A stretch of 64,000 nucleotides of DNA from Haloplanus natans DSM 17983 (GTDB taxonomy: Archaea > Halobacteriota > Halobacteria > Halobacteriales > Haloferacaceae), in contig NZ_KE386573.1 in the NCBI RefSeq assembly GCF_000427685.1, positions 3,084,938-3,148,937 of the forward strand, given 5' to 3'. Positions within the stretch are counted from its first letter, which is position 1, and the number at the start of each line of letters is the position of its first letter. Under the pieces are notes generated by a model that did no database searches, was not told the origin of the DNA, and was given only the letters and a program-made list of their open reading frames with translations. The position numbers were made by a program, and so were the translations under genes. Of this stretch, positions 19,565 to 29,317 are shown piece by piece.

Positions 19565-20209
19565 CTACGCGGCGTCGAGCAAGCCGCGCTCCTCGAACAC
19601 CCGGCCCAGCCGATCCATCGACGCCACGACCACGTCGCAGGCGGGACGCACTGCGGGTTTGGGGAGGAAGCCGACCGAGAGGCCGGCGACTTCGAGCATC
19701 GGGAGGTCGTTGGCGCCGTCGCCGACTGCGACGGTCCGTGAGAGGGGGAGGTCGTGATCGGCGGCGAGGGATTCGAGCGCCTCGTCTTTCGTCCCCTCGA
19801 TCAGCGGCCCCTCGACCTCGCCGGTGAGGTGGCCGCCGCTCGCGGGGAGGCGGTTGGCGACGACGGTGTCGACGGTCACGCCCTCGCGGTCGAGGGCGCG
19901 GGAGACGCCGCGCTCGAACCCGCCGGTCAGGATGGCCGTGTGGTGACCGGCGTCGTTCAGGCGGCCGAAGAGGGAAGCGGCGCCCTCGCGGAGGCGTACC
20001 CCGCCGAAGGCCTCCTCGGCGTCGTCGAGGGGAAGGCCGTCGAGGAGCGACGCACGCTCGCGCAGGCTGTCGGCGTAGCTGATCTCGTCGTTCATCGCCC
20101 GCTCGGTCACCTCGGCCATCCGGTCGGCGACGCCGCACTGTTCGCCGAGGAGGACCGTCATCTCGGAGTCGGAAAGCGTGCCGTCGAAGTCGAACGCGAC
20201 GAGTCGCAT
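19565..20209 (-). CDS. serB: Phosphoserine phosphatase
   Basis: A HAD-superfamily phosphatase of 214 residues catalysing the last step of serine synthesis, phosphoserine to serine. Motif I is AFDFDGTLSDSE (nucleophile in DFDGT), the second is ILTGG, and the C-terminal motif is VAVGDGANDLPML. The HAD start at ATG 20209 is chosen because the longer frame upstream would add 40 basic residues before the core motif. It is divergent from serA; 103 bases separate their starts, so the two serine genes may share control. Other HAD phosphatases are possible, but the serA neighbour favours SerB. Confidence 0.88.
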   Translation of the reverse strand: MRLVAFDFDGTLSDSEMTVLLGEQCGVADRMAEVTERAMNDEISYADSLRERASLLDGLPLDDAEEAFGGVRLREGAASLFGRLNDAGHHTAILTGGFERGVSRALDREGVTVDTVVANRLPASGGHLTGEVEGPLIEGTKDEALESLAADHDLPLSRTVAVGDGANDLPMLEVAGLSVGFLPKPAVRPACDVVVASMDRLGRVFEERGLLDAA

Positions 20210-20312
20210 ACGCGTCCGTCGCCGGCCGGGAAGTTGAATGTCCCGAAGGGGCACGCCGGCCGCAGAGACGCGTTTGGAAACCCTTAACAGCCGTCCTCGG
20301 ATCGATGCAGGT

Positions 20313-21905
20313 ATGAAGGTACTCGTCACGGACCCGATCGCAGACGCGGGGCTCGACCGCCTTCGGGAGGCGGGTCACGAGGTGGAGACGGCCTACGACA
20401 TCGAGGGAGAGGCGCTCCTCGACGCCGTCTCCGACGCCAACGCACTCGTGGTGCGCTCGGGGACGGACGTGACCGAGGCAGTGTTCGAGGCGGCGCCGAA
20501 TCTCGTCATCGTCGGGCGCGCGGGCATCGGCGTCGACAACATCGACATCGACGCCGCGACGGACCACGGCGTCATCGTCGCCAACGCGCCGGAGGGGAAC
20601 GTCCGGGCCGCCGCGGAACACACCGTCGCGATGGCCTTTGCCACCGCCCGCTCCATCCCGCAGGCACACGTTCGCCTCCGGGCCGGCGAGTGGGCCAAAA
20701 GCGACTACCTCGGGACGGAGGTCAACGGCAAGACGCTCGGTGTCGTCGGCCTCGGGCGCGTCGGACAGGAGGTAGCCAAGCGACTCGGCTCGCTCGGGAT
20801 GGATCTCGTCGCGTTCGACCCTTATATTAGCGAGGAGCGGGCCGACCAGCTCGGCGCCGAACTCGTCGACTTCGAGGCGTGTCTCGAACGCGCGGACTTC
20901 CTGACGGTGCATACGCCACTCACGCCCGAAACGGAGGGGATGATCGCCGCGGACGAACTCGCTCTGATGGAGGGCGGCTACCTCGTCAACTGCGCGCGCG
21001 GCGGGGTCGTCGACGAACCGGCGCTCGCGGCCGCCGTCGAAAACGGCACGCTCGACGGCGCCGCAGTCGACGTGTTCGCGGACGAACCCGTCGCGCCGGA
21101 CAACCCCCTGTTGGCCGTCGAGGACGTGGTCGTCACGCCTCATCTCGGCGCCTCGACGGAGGCCGCCCAGGAACACGTCGCGACGAGCATCGCGGACCAG
21201 ATCGTCGCCGCGTTCGAGAACGAACCCGTCGCGAACGCGCTGAACGCCCCCTCGATCGACGAGAGCGCCTTTCCCCGCGTCCAACCCTACATCGACCTCG
21301 CGGAGACGGCGGGCAAGATCGCCGCCCAGATGTTCGACGGCCGCATCTCCGAGGTGCGCGTGCGCTACGAGGGCGACATCGCCGGCGAGGACGTGGAGTT
21401 CGTCACCGCGAGCGCGCTCAAGGGCGTCTTCGAACCCCTGGAGTGGCAGGTAAACGCCGTCAACGCGCCGAAAATCGCCGAGGAGCGCGGTATCGAGGTG
21501 ACCGAAGAGAAGACCCGACAGAGCGAGGACTTCCAGAGCCTCGTCACCGTCACCGTCGGCGACGGCGAGGACGAGGTCGGCGCCTCCGGTTCGCTGTTCA
21601 CCGGCGACGATCCGCGGATCGTCCGCCTCGACGGCTACCGCGTCGACGCCGTCCCGGCCGGCCAGATGCTCGTCGTGCGCAACTACGACCGCCCCGGCGT
21701 CCTCGGCCTGATCGGAACCGTCCTGGGCGACAACGACGTGAACATCGCGGGGATGTTCAACGGGCGCGAGACGGTGGGCGGCGAGGCGATGACGGTGTAC
21801 AACCTCGACGAACCGGTGCCCGAGGGGGTCGTCGCCGAGATCAGCGCCGACGAGCGGATCATCGACGTGAAAGAGATCACGCTCGGCAACGGCGAGGAGG
21901 ACTAG
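20313..21905 (+). CDS. serA: D-3-phosphoglycerate dehydrogenase
   Basis: A 530-residue NAD-dependent enzyme that starts serine synthesis by oxidising 3-phosphoglycerate. The nucleotide site is VVGLGRVGQEVAKRL, the catalytic Arg/Glu/His pattern is in NCARGGVVDE and TPHLGASTEAA, an intervening allosteric-substrate-binding domain follows (about 310-450), and the last 75 residues form an ACT domain (RPGVLGLIGTVLGDNDVNIAG). The length is that of the long type with both regulatory domains, consistent with serine feedback. Start ATG 20313 has TTAACA-like sequence about 28 bases upstream. It overlaps the next, opposite gene by four bases at the 3' end. Confidence 0.95.
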   Translation: MKVLVTDPIADAGLDRLREAGHEVETAYDIEGEALLDAVSDANALVVRSGTDVTEAVFEAAPNLVIVGRAGIGVDNIDIDAATDHGVIVANAPEGNVRAAAEHTVAMAFATARSIPQAHVRLRAGEWAKSDYLGTEVNGKTLGVVGLGRVGQEVAKRLGSLGMDLVAFDPYISEERADQLGAELVDFEACLERADFLTVHTPLTPETEGMIAADELALMEGGYLVNCARGGVVDEPALAAAVENGTLDGAAVDVFADEPVAPDNPLLAVEDVVVTPHLGASTEAAQEHVATSIADQIVAAFENEPVANALNAPSIDESAFPRVQPYIDLAETAGKIAAQMFDGRISEVRVRYEGDIAGEDVEFVTASALKGVFEPLEWQVNAVNAPKIAEERGIEVTEEKTRQSEDFQSLVTVTVGDGEDEVGASGSLFTGDDPRIVRLDGYRVDAVPAGQMLVVRNYDRPGVLGLIGTVLGDNDVNIAGMFNGRETVGGEAMTVYNLDEPVPEGVVAEISADERIIDVKEITLGNGEED

Positions 21906-22216
21906 AGGCCCAGAAATCGGGCGACGCGGCCGAGAGTGTCGCTCGATTCGGCGTCGGCAGCGTCGGAAGGAGCGTCGTCGCCCATCCCGTCGCGGTCGGC
22001 ACGCTCCCGTTCTAGCAGCCGTTCGTACCGTTCGACGATCCGCTCGTTCTCGCGACGCTGTCGGTCGACGGCGGCGCGGAGGGCGTCGTTCTCGCGTTCC
22101 AGTTCGGCGATGCGCGTCTCCGGGTCGGCGTCGTCGTCGCGGCGGGTCGCGGCGGCGCGGGGCGACCCGTCGCGACCGCTACTCACCGTCCCGGTCGGAA
22201 GGCCGCTCGGTGGCAT
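21902..22216 (-). CDS. Small coiled-coil protein
   Basis: A 104-residue charged protein. Residues 30-72 form a heptad-rich coiled coil (RIAELERENDALRAA, then RQRRENERIVERYERLLERE is its continuation) between a Ser/Arg-rich head and a short C-terminal amphipathic tail ending TLGRVARFLGL, which looks conserved. No enzyme motif or membrane segment is visible. It could be an assembly or chromatin-linked adaptor. It converges on serA with a four-base overlap. Similar short coiled-coil proteins occur in haloarchaea, with no function known to me. Confidence 0.6.
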   Translation of the reverse strand: MPPSGLPTGTVSSGRDGSPRAAATRRDDDADPETRIAELERENDALRAAVDRQRRENERIVERYERLLERERADRDGMGDDAPSDAADAESSDTLGRVARFLGL

Positions 22217-22292
22217 GCGTGTGAGTCACAGCCACGCTGGCAAAAAGCCTCGTCAGACGGGTGTCACACGTCGGGCCGAACGGGTGGAGCGT

Positions 22293-23564
22293 CTACTCCG
22301 CGATGTGGTCAAGCACCGCCTCGGCGTCGTTCGGGACGGGTTCGGGATCGTTGCCCGCCTCGAAGGCGGCGTCGGGGTCTTTCAGCAGGTGACCCGTCGT
22401 GAGACAGACGACCTGCTCGTCGGGGGCGACGACGCCCCGCTCCCGGAGTTTCCGGAGGCCGGCGACGGAGGTGGCGGAGGCGGGTTCGACGCCGACGCCC
22501 TCGCTCGCGAGGGCTCGCTGGGCGTCGGTGATCGCCTCGTCGGAGACGGAGATGGCGGTCCCGCCCGTATTTCGGATGCCCGGCAGCGCCTTCGGCGCGT
22601 TCACCGGGTTGCCGATGCGGATGGCGGTGGCGATGGTCTCCACGTCGGGCCACCGACGGATCTCGTCGTTGCCCTCCTCGATCGCTTCGACCATCGGCGC
22701 CGCGCCCTCGGCCTGGACGCCGGTGAGTTTCGGCACGTCGGCGGGCGCGAGCGCCCCGCTCTGGACGAGTTCCCGGAAGCATTTGTACAGCGCCGCGGTG
22801 TTGCCCGCGTTGCCGACGGGGAGGACGATGCGATCGGGATACGTGCCGTGATCGGCCATGAACTCCTCTAAAATCTCCAGCCCGATGGTCTTCTGCCCCT
22901 CCAGCCGGAAGGGGTTCAGCGAGTTGAGCAGGTACACCTCGCCCGCGGCGGCGAGGTCCTGGACGATGTCGAGGCAGTCGTCGAAGTTGCCGTCGACTTC
23001 GAGGATGCGGGCGTCGTGGAGCGCGGCCTGGGCGATCTTGCCCGACGCCACCTTCCCCGCGGGGAGGAGCACGAGCGTCTCCATGCCGCCGCGGGCGCCG
23101 TAGGCCGCGAGCGCCGCGCTCGTGTTCCCCGTCGAGGCGCAGGCGAGACGGCCGACGCCGAGTTCCTTCGCGACGCGGACGCCGACCGTCATGCCCCGAT
23201 CCTTGAACGCCCCGGTCGGGTTCATCCCCTCGTGTTTGATCCGGAGGCGCTCGACGCCAACCTCGTCTTCCAGACGCGGGACGTGGTGAAGCGGCGTATC
23301 GCCCTCGGGAAGCGAGACGCCCTCGTCGAAGGGGAGCGCGTCGGCGTAGCGCCAGACACCGCGCTCGCGGCCCTCGAAGTCCGCGAACGTCGGCGGGTCG
23401 GCGTAGCGAACCTCCAACAGCCCGTCACAGGCGTCGCAGGTGTACCGGATCGACTCGAAGGGGGCGTACGTCTCGCCGCACTCGATACAGGCGAGCCAGA
23501 CGCCGTCGTCGGCGACGGCCGGCGCCGCGGGGGTCGGCGCGGTCAGATCGAGGCTAGTACTCAT
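22293..23564 (-). CDS. thrC: Threonine synthase
   Basis: A fold-type II PLP enzyme of 423 residues making threonine from O-phosphohomoserine. The N-terminus has a four-Cys zinc ribbon (LACIECGETY and YTCDACDGLL). The Schiff-base lysine is in NPTGAFKDRGM, the cofactor-phosphate loop is in LPVGNAGNTAAL, and ACASTGNTSAALAAYG is also typical. Start ATG 23564. It draws on the same homoserine pool as metX nearby, so this part of the chromosome groups homoserine-derived amino acid steps. Confidence 0.93.
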   Translation of the reverse strand: MSTSLDLTAPTPAAPAVADDGVWLACIECGETYAPFESIRYTCDACDGLLEVRYADPPTFADFEGRERGVWRYADALPFDEGVSLPEGDTPLHHVPRLEDEVGVERLRIKHEGMNPTGAFKDRGMTVGVRVAKELGVGRLACASTGNTSAALAAYGARGGMETLVLLPAGKVASGKIAQAALHDARILEVDGNFDDCLDIVQDLAAAGEVYLLNSLNPFRLEGQKTIGLEILEEFMADHGTYPDRIVLPVGNAGNTAALYKCFRELVQSGALAPADVPKLTGVQAEGAAPMVEAIEEGNDEIRRWPDVETIATAIRIGNPVNAPKALPGIRNTGGTAISVSDEAITDAQRALASEGVGVEPASATSVAGLRKLRERGVVAPDEQVVCLTTGHLLKDPDAAFEAGNDPEPVPNDAEAVLDHIAE

Positions 23565-23624
23565 TGGGGGTGGAATGGGCCGCGAAGTGAAAAACGGGAC
23601 GGGTTCGAGGTCGGGGCGGTGGGC

Positions 23625-24014
23625 TCACGCGTCTCCCCCACCGAAGCCGTCGATGGCGTCGTGGACCTGTTCGACCCACTCGTCGAGGGTCAGATGCATC
23701 AGCTCCTTGGCTTCGGGGAGCGGCGTCGCGGTGTACTGGTAGACGTAGCCGCCGGGGTCGAGCAGTCGGCGCTCCCGGTCGGCCAGCCCCTTCTCCAGCA
23801 GCGTCGTCAGCGATCGGTTGACGTTGCTCCGGTCACGGTCGAGTTCCTCGGCGAGTTCGGCGACCGTACTCCCCGGGTTGTCGAGGAGGACGAGATACGT
23901 CCGGCTCTCGTGGTCCTGAATCCCGAACACACAGGAGAGGACGTGCTGAAACCCCGGTTCCTCGACGCCGACGAGCTCCTCGATGTCGGGAGCGTCGGGG
24001 CCGGTGTCTGCCAT
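23625..24014 (-). CDS. Winged-helix transcription regulator, TrmB/MarR-like
   Basis: A 129-residue protein. The centre (about residues 35-85) is a winged helix-turn-helix: STVAELAEELDRDRSNVNRSLTTL includes the recognition helix, given here as VAELAEELDRD then SNVNRSLTTLLEKG, followed by a Tyr-rich wing (GGYVYQYTATPL). The N-terminal 30 residues include a FGIQDHESRTYL segment that recalls TrmB family dimer helices. It lies 60 bases upstream of thrC on the same strand and may control it, which is an inference. No ligand domain is attached. Confidence 0.75.
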   Translation of the reverse strand: MADTGPDAPDIEELVGVEEPGFQHVLSCVFGIQDHESRTYLVLLDNPGSTVAELAEELDRDRSNVNRSLTTLLEKGLADRERRLLDPGGYVYQYTATPLPEAKELMHLTLDEWVEQVHDAIDGFGGGDA

Positions 24015-24068
24015 ACCCGCCGTTGGCTCCGGGTGCGGTTAAAACTGCGGCACCGCCGCGTAGCTTGC

Positions 24069-24305
24069 CTATTCGTCCCGGCCGTACCCCATCCGCTCGA
24101 TACACGTCCGCATCCCGTCGACCGACTGGTGTTTGTGCAGCGTCGTCGGCGTATCGCAGTAGTAGGTCGTGCCGTCGTGGCGGAGCGTCACCTCGTGGAC
24201 GCCGCCGAGCATCTCGACGCGGACGACGAGGCGCTGGCCGGAGTCGAGAGCGTCGAGAATCTCGCCCGCGGTCAGTTCGCCGGCCTCGATCGTTCGAGTG
24301 GACAT
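24069..24305 (-). CDS. Small conserved haloarchaeal protein
   Basis: A 78-residue protein from ATG 24305; the longer frame would run into the palindromic repeat. It has an alternating strand pattern (RLVVRVEMLGGVHEVTLRH, then TTYYCDTPTTLHKH) and a C-terminal segment SVDGMRTCIERMGYGRDE. The fold looks like a small beta-rich domain with two cysteines. There is no signal or membrane segment. I cannot name the family. The regulator gene lies 55 bases downstream on the same strand. Confidence 0.6.
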   Translation of the reverse strand: MSTRTIEAGELTAGEILDALDSGQRLVVRVEMLGGVHEVTLRHDGTTYYCDTPTTLHKHQSVDGMRTCIERMGYGRDE

Positions 24306-24332
24306 CAGTCGGTGGTGGGCCGGACGAGACTT

Positions 24333-24414
24333 ATAGTGTTTGTTGTAAGTCATTACCGGTGGGTCGCCGGACCGCCTTGGCGACTCACCGGTAACCAGTT
24401 ACAATAAACACTAT
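24333..24414. repeat. Palindromic intergenic element, copy A
   Basis: An 82-base imperfect inverted repeat: ATAGTGTTTGTTGTAAGTC and onward on the left arm pairs with GTTACAATAAACACTAT on the right, with GGTGGGTCGCC and GGCGACTCACC in the inner arms. It sits between two divergent genes. Two related elements lie at about 37015 and 47506 in this window; the core GTTT-(8-9 bases)-AGTC-TTA-CGG-GGGTCGCC is shared. Confidence 0.8.
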
Positions 24415-24481
24415 TAAACGCCCGTGACGGGGCGACGAGACCCGACAGGTTAAACGCGGGGACGCGCCAAGGCCGGTGTAG

Positions 24482-26719
24482 ATGAACCCCGCGGACATCC
24501 CCGGCCTGCCTGCGGGCGTGCCCGGCGCCCTCCGCGAGGCGGGGATCGAGGAGCTCTATCCCCCACAGGCCGCGGCCGTCGACGCCGGCGCCACCGAGGG
24601 CGAGAGCCTCGTCGCCAGCGTTCCGACGGCCAGCGGCAAGACCCTGATCGCGGAACTCGCCATGCTGTCGAGCGTCGAGCGGGGTGGCACGGCGCTTTAT
24701 ATCGTCCCCCTCCGCGCCCTCGCCAGCGAGAAGAAAGCCGAGTTCGAGCGCTGGGCCGACTTCGACGTGGAGGTGGGCGTGTCGACGGGCAACTACGAGT
24801 CGAGCGAGGAGTGGCTCGCGAGCCGCGACATCGTCGTCGCGACGAGCGAGAAGGTGGACTCGCTGGTTCGCAACGGCGCGCCGTGGATCGACGACCTCAC
24901 CTGCGTCGTCGCCGACGAGGTCCACCTCGTCGACGACCCGTCGCGTGGCCCGACGCTGGAGGTGACGCTCGCGAAACTCCGCCGGATCAACCCCGGCCTG
25001 CAGGTCGTCGCCCTGTCGGCGACCGTCGACAACGCCGACGCGGTGGCCGACTGGCTCGACGCCGAACTCGTCAAGTCGGAGTGGCGACCGATCGATCTGC
25101 GGAGCGGCGTCCACTACGGCGACGCCATCACCTTCGACGACGGCGAGCAACGCGAGGTGCCGGTCGGGTCGGGCGAGCGCCCCACCGCCGCCCTCGTCGC
25201 CGACACGCTCGACGAGGACGGCTCGTCGCTCGTCTTCGTCAACTCCCGGCGGAACGCGGAGGCGGCGGCGCGACGGCTGGCGGACGTGACCGCCGACGCA
25301 CTGACGGCCGAGGACGGCGACGCTCTCGCCGCACTCGCCGACGAGGTGGAGGGCGTCTCCGACACCGAGACGAGCGAGGACCTGGCCGCGGTGGTCCGAA
25401 AGGGAGCCGCCTTCCACCACGCCGGGCTCTCGGCCGAACACCGAACGCTCGTCGAGGACGCCTTCCGCGACCGTCTGCTGAAGGCCATCTGTGCGACACC
25501 GACGCTCGCGGCGGGTGTCAACACGCCCAGCCGGCGGGTGATCGTCCGCGACTGGCGGCGCTACGACGGCGAGTTCGGCGGCATGAAACCCCTCGATACG
25601 CTGGAGGTCCACCAGATGTTCGGGCGCGCCGGCCGGCCGGGACTCGACCCCTACGGCGAAGCGGTGTTGCTGGCGAACGACCACGACACCATGGACGAGT
25701 TGTTCGAGCGGTACGTGTGGGCCGATCCGGAGCCCGTGCAGTCGAAACTCGCGCGGGAGCCGGCGATGCGCACCCACCTGCTGGCGACGGTCGCCTCGGG
25801 GTTTGCCCGCACCCGTGAGGGCCTCCTCGACTTCCTCGATCGGACGCTGTACGCCACACAGTCCGGTGACACGAACCGTCTGGAATCCGTCGTCGACTCG
25901 ACGCTCGACTACCTCGCCGCCAACGACTTCGTGGAGCGGGCGGGCGAGGAGGTGACCGCGACGAGCCTCGGCCACACCGTCTCCCGACTCTATCTCGATC
26001 CGATGAGCGCGGCCGAAATCGTCGACGGCCTCCGCGAGGCCGAGGACCCGACGCCGCTCGGCTGCTATCATCTCGTCTCCCGGACGCCGGATATGTACGA
26101 ACTCTACCTGAAGTCGGGGGACCGGGAGACCTACACCGAACTCTGTTACGAACGCGAAGCGGAGTTCCTCGGGCGCGTCCCCTCGGAGTTCGAGGACGTG
26201 CGCTTCGAGGAGTGGCTGTCGGCGCTGAAGACGGCGAAGCTGTTAGAGGACTGGGCACGGGAGGTAGACGAGGACCGCATCACCGAACGCTACGGCGTCG
26301 GCCCCGGCGACGTGCGGGGGAAAGTCGACACCGCGGAGTGGTTGCTGGGCGCGGCCGAACGGCTCGCGGCCGACCTCGACCTCGACTGTGTCGTCGCGGT
26401 GCGCGAGGCGAAAAAGCGCGTCCAGTACGGCGTCCGCGAGGAACTGCTCGATCTGGCGGGGGTGCGAAACGTGGGCCGCAAGCGCGCACGCCGGCTGTTC
26501 GAGGCCGGCGTCGAATCCCGCGCCGACCTCCGCGAGGCCGACAAGGGAACCGTCCTCGGCGCGCTCCGGGGGCGCGAGCGGACCGCCGAGCGGATTCTGG
26601 AGAACGCCGGCCGGCGCGACCCGTCGATGGACGGCGTGCGTGTCGACGAAGCTGACGTGAGCGAAGCCGACGTCACCGGCGACGCCGACGGCCAGGCCAG
26701 CCTGGGTGATTTCGGGTGA
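24482..26719 (+). CDS. hel308: ATP-dependent DNA helicase Hel308
   Basis: A superfamily 2 helicase of 745 residues that unwinds stalled replication forks in the 3'-5' direction. Walker A is [13 protein letters not shown], motif II is ADEVHLVDD, motif [12 protein letters not shown], motif [15 protein letters not shown]. The ratchet and helix-hairpin-helix region near residue 660 reads [16 protein letters not shown], the RAR-type brake of domain V. The length matches archaeal Hel308 (about 700-830). The downstream KEOPS gene overlaps its stop by four bases. Confidence 0.95.
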   Translation: MNPADIPGLPAGVPGALREAGIEELYPPQAAAVDAGATEGESLVASVPTASGKTLIAELAMLSSVERGGTALYIVPLRALASEKKAEFERWADFDVEVGVSTGNYESSEEWLASRDIVVATSEKVDSLVRNGAPWIDDLTCVVADEVHLVDDPSRGPTLEVTLAKLRRINPGLQVVALSATVDNADAVADWLDAELVKSEWRPIDLRSGVHYGDAITFDDGEQREVPVGSGERPTAALVADTLDEDGSSLVFVNSRRNAEAAARRLADVTADALTAEDGDALAALADEVEGVSDTETSEDLAAVVRKGAAFHHAGLSAEHRTLVEDAFRDRLLKAICATPTLAAGVNTPSRRVIVRDWRRYDGEFGGMKPLDTLEVHQMFGRAGRPGLDPYGEAVLLANDHDTMDELFERYVWADPEPVQSKLAREPAMRTHLLATVASGFARTREGLLDFLDRTLYATQSGDTNRLESVVDSTLDYLAANDFVERAGEEVTATSLGHTVSRLYLDPMSAAEIVDGLREAEDPTPLGCYHLVSRTPDMYELYLKSGDRETYTELCYEREAEFLGRVPSEFEDVRFEEWLSALKTAKLLEDWAREVDEDRITERYGVGPGDVRGKVDTAEWLLGAAERLAADLDLDCVVAVREAKKRVQYGVREELLDLAGVRNVGRKRARRLFEAGVESRADLREADKGTVLGALRGRERTAERILENAGRRDPSMDGVRVDEADVSEADVTGDADGQASLGDFG

Positions 26720-27219
26720 GAGTCGTCGAGGGCGTCGCCGGGATAGCCGACCTCGACGCCTTTCTGGACCGGATCGACGATATCGCCGCCGACCACGGCG
26801 TCACGGTGCAGGCGTTCGACGCGCGCTACGTCGTCGGCCGGAACCACCTCGAACGCGCCGTCGAACTGGCAGACCGCGCGTTCGACCGCGGCGAGAACGT
26901 GGCGCGTGAACGGGGGGTCGAGATCCTGCTGTACGCGGCCGGGCGCAGACAGATCGACGACGCGCTGGCGATGGGAGTGAGCGAGGGCCGGACGCCCGTG
27001 GCCGTCGTCGTGAGCGACACGGCGGGCGACGAGGCGGCGGAAGCGGCCGCGGCCGACGCCGTCGCCGACCTGCTCGATCCGGCGGCGACGCTCGATACGG
27101 TGGACGTGGATCGGGTGCGAGCCTTCTTCGACGTGACCGAGGCGGAACTCGGCGTCGTGGACGGCGACCTAGCCGACCTGGTCGCCGAACGGGTCGCGCT
27201 GCTCGACGTGGAGAAGTGA
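26716..27219 (+). CDS. cgi121: KEOPS complex subunit Cgi121
   Basis: A 167-residue protein resembling Cgi121, the KEOPS subunit that captures the tRNA 3' end during t6A modification. The start is GTG 26716, overlapping the hel308 stop as GTGA. The pattern fits: an N-terminal strand [16 protein letters not shown], a middle [19 protein letters not shown], and [20 protein letters not shown], the most conserved family block. The coupling of a repair helicase to a tRNA-modification subunit is shared by other haloarchaea as far as I recall, and the reason is unclear. Confidence 0.82.
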   Translation: MRVVEGVAGIADLDAFLDRIDDIAADHGVTVQAFDARYVVGRNHLERAVELADRAFDRGENVARERGVEILLYAAGRRQIDDALAMGVSEGRTPVAVVVSDTAGDEAAEAAAADAVADLLDPAATLDTVDVDRVRAFFDVTEAELGVVDGDLADLVAERVALLDVEK

Positions 27220-27291
27220 GGGGTCGGGAATAAAACGGTGTACACATGGCCCCGGTCGCTTACATAGGGGGGCATCGTCTATCCCCCTGAG

Positions 27292-29007
27292 ATGGCTTCG
27301 GACGACACGGATGGCGCGGACGCACCGACGGACATGGAAATCGCGCGGGCGACTGAGACACGTCCCATCGAAGACGTAGCCGGCGATATCGGTCTCGGCC
27401 CCGAGGATCTGGACCCACAGGGCAACGGCATCGCGAAGGTCGAACAGGACGCGATCCAGCGGACGCTCACCGACGCCGACGAGGGGAACCTCATCCTGGT
27501 CACGGGGACGACGGCGACGCCGAAGGGCGCGGGAAAGACGGTGACGACCGTCGGCCTCGGCCAGGGGCTGAACCACCTCGGCGATGACGGCGTCGTCGCG
27601 GTGCGGGAGCCGTCGCTCGGACCGGTGTTCGGCATCAAGGGCGGCGCCGCCGGCGGCGGCTACTCGCAGGTACTCCCGATGGAGGACATCAACCTCCATT
27701 TCACGGGCGACCTCCACGCGCTGACGACGGCACACAACCTCGTCTCGGCGACCCTCGACACCAAGGTCCACTACGGCAACGACCTCGACGTCGACGTCGA
27801 CGAGGTGGCCTGGAAGCGCGCACTCGATATGAACGACCGCGCGCTCCGGGAGGTCGTCGTCGGCCTCGGCGGCACGACCAACGGCCCGCCCCGCGAGGAC
27901 GGCTTCCAGATCACGGCCGCCTCGGAAGTGATGGCGGTGCTCTGTCTGGCGGACTCGCTCGCGGACCTCAAAGAGCGGCTCTCGCGGACCATCGTCGCCT
28001 ACGACTCGACGGGTGACCCCGTCACCGTCTCGGACCTGGGCATCGAGGGCGCGATGGCGATGCTCCTCAAAGACGCCCTGCGACCGAACCTGGTCCAGAC
28101 CATCGAGGGCTCGCCCGCGTTCGTCCACGGTGGCCCCTTCGCCAACATCGCCCACGGCACCAACTCGCTCGTGGCCGACAAACTCGGCCTCGCGCTCGGC
28201 GACTACCTCGTCACGGAGGCGGGCTTCGCCGCCGACCTCGGTTTCGAGAAGTTCGGCAACATCGTCTCCCGGCACGGCGTCGCGCCCGACGCGGTGGTGC
28301 TGACGACCGCCGTGCGATCGATGAAATACCACGGCCTCGATATGTGGCCGGTCGACTACGACGAACTGAAAGAGCCGAACCCCGAGGCGGTGAGCGACGG
28401 GATGGTCAACCTCGACCACCACGCCGGTATCATCGAGCAGTTCGACGTGCCGTTCGTCGTCGCCATCAACCGCTTCCCGACCGACACGGACGCGGAGATT
28501 CAGGCCATCGTCGACCACTGCGAGGAGCAAGGGTATCCGGTCGTCGTCTCGAACGCCTTCGCCGACGGCGGCGAGGGGGCCGCGGAACTCGCCGAGACGG
28601 CGCGTGACCTCGCCGACAGCGACGAGGGCGACTTCGAACCCCTCTACGACCTCGACGCGAGCCTGGAAGAGAAGATTCGGACGGTCGCCACCGACGTATA
28701 CGGCGCCGAGGGCGCCCACTTCACCGAGGAGGCACAGGACGACCTGGCGCGACTGGAAGAACAGGGCTACGGCGACATGCCCGTCTGCCTGTCGAAGACC
28801 CAGCACTCGACGACGGACGACCCGGCACGGAAGGGCGCGCCGAAAGACGACTGGACGCTCACGGTGCGTGAGTGCTACCCCGACGCCGGCGCGGGCTTCG
28901 TCGTCGTCCTGACGGGCGACGTGCTGACGATGCCGGGACTCCCCGCCGAACCGGCGGCCGAGGGCATGGACGTCGACGCGGACGGCAACGTCACCGGGCT
29001 CTTTTAA
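27292..29007 (+). CDS. fhs: Formate-tetrahydrofolate ligase
   Basis: A 571-residue enzyme that joins formate to tetrahydrofolate using ATP, feeding one-carbon units to purine and methyl metabolism. The P-loop is GTTATPKGAGKTVTT, and the segments REPSLGPVFGIKGGAAGGG, NLHFTGDLHA and GFAADLGFEKF are family hallmarks. Length is within the usual 550-580. The first 30 residues are an acidic haloarchaeal extension. A short GC-rich inverted repeat (GGGGG and CCCCC, about 27269-27288) lies directly before the start and may be part of the promoter or leader. It is a single-gene unit. Confidence 0.95.
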   Translation: MASDDTDGADAPTDMEIARATETRPIEDVAGDIGLGPEDLDPQGNGIAKVEQDAIQRTLTDADEGNLILVTGTTATPKGAGKTVTTVGLGQGLNHLGDDGVVAVREPSLGPVFGIKGGAAGGGYSQVLPMEDINLHFTGDLHALTTAHNLVSATLDTKVHYGNDLDVDVDEVAWKRALDMNDRALREVVVGLGGTTNGPPREDGFQITAASEVMAVLCLADSLADLKERLSRTIVAYDSTGDPVTVSDLGIEGAMAMLLKDALRPNLVQTIEGSPAFVHGGPFANIAHGTNSLVADKLGLALGDYLVTEAGFAADLGFEKFGNIVSRHGVAPDAVVLTTAVRSMKYHGLDMWPVDYDELKEPNPEAVSDGMVNLDHHAGIIEQFDVPFVVAINRFPTDTDAEIQAIVDHCEEQGYPVVVSNAFADGGEGAAELAETARDLADSDEGDFEPLYDLDASLEEKIRTVATDVYGAEGAHFTEEAQDDLARLEEQGYGDMPVCLSKTQHSTTDDPARKGAPKDDWTLTVRECYPDAGAGFVVVLTGDVLTMPGLPAEPAAEGMDVDADGNVTGLF

Positions 29008-29317
29008 ATCCCCGCGCCGCCGATCGAAGATCGGCCGCTCGGGGGTGCGTATTCCGGAGACGTGTCGACAAGTGGCATAGAATCAAAAGGATTACTTCGA
29101 TCCCACCCCAGTATTATCGCGTCCACCGGTTGGTGGAGGCACCCCATACGTGGACGTTTCGTCGTGCCGGTGGACAGTCGATCGCCGATCGTGGATCGTG
29201 GCGTTCCCCCCTGTCACGATTCCTCCCCCTTTCGACGGTACGTGACCCACCCGCTCGGAGCGGACGGTCGACGACCGTGACTACACGTTCAAGAGCGTCG
29301 CGGCCGTAGCGGCTGGC
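29008..29317. other. 310-base intergenic region without a supported gene
   Basis: Directly after fhs there is a perfect 6-base stem with GAA loop (CCGATC / GATCGG, about 29019-29033), a candidate terminator. A second small hairpin, CCACC-GGTT-GGTGG, lies at 29123-29136. The stretch 29075-29100 is locally AT-richer. Short open frames here lack good starts and protein-like composition. I see no tRNA and no clear promoter box for the next gene. Confidence 0.4.

Noticed and set aside
29062-29280. 72-residue open frame after fhs
   Set aside because: It has no good start, no family resemblance and lies in a hairpin-rich intergenic stretch.
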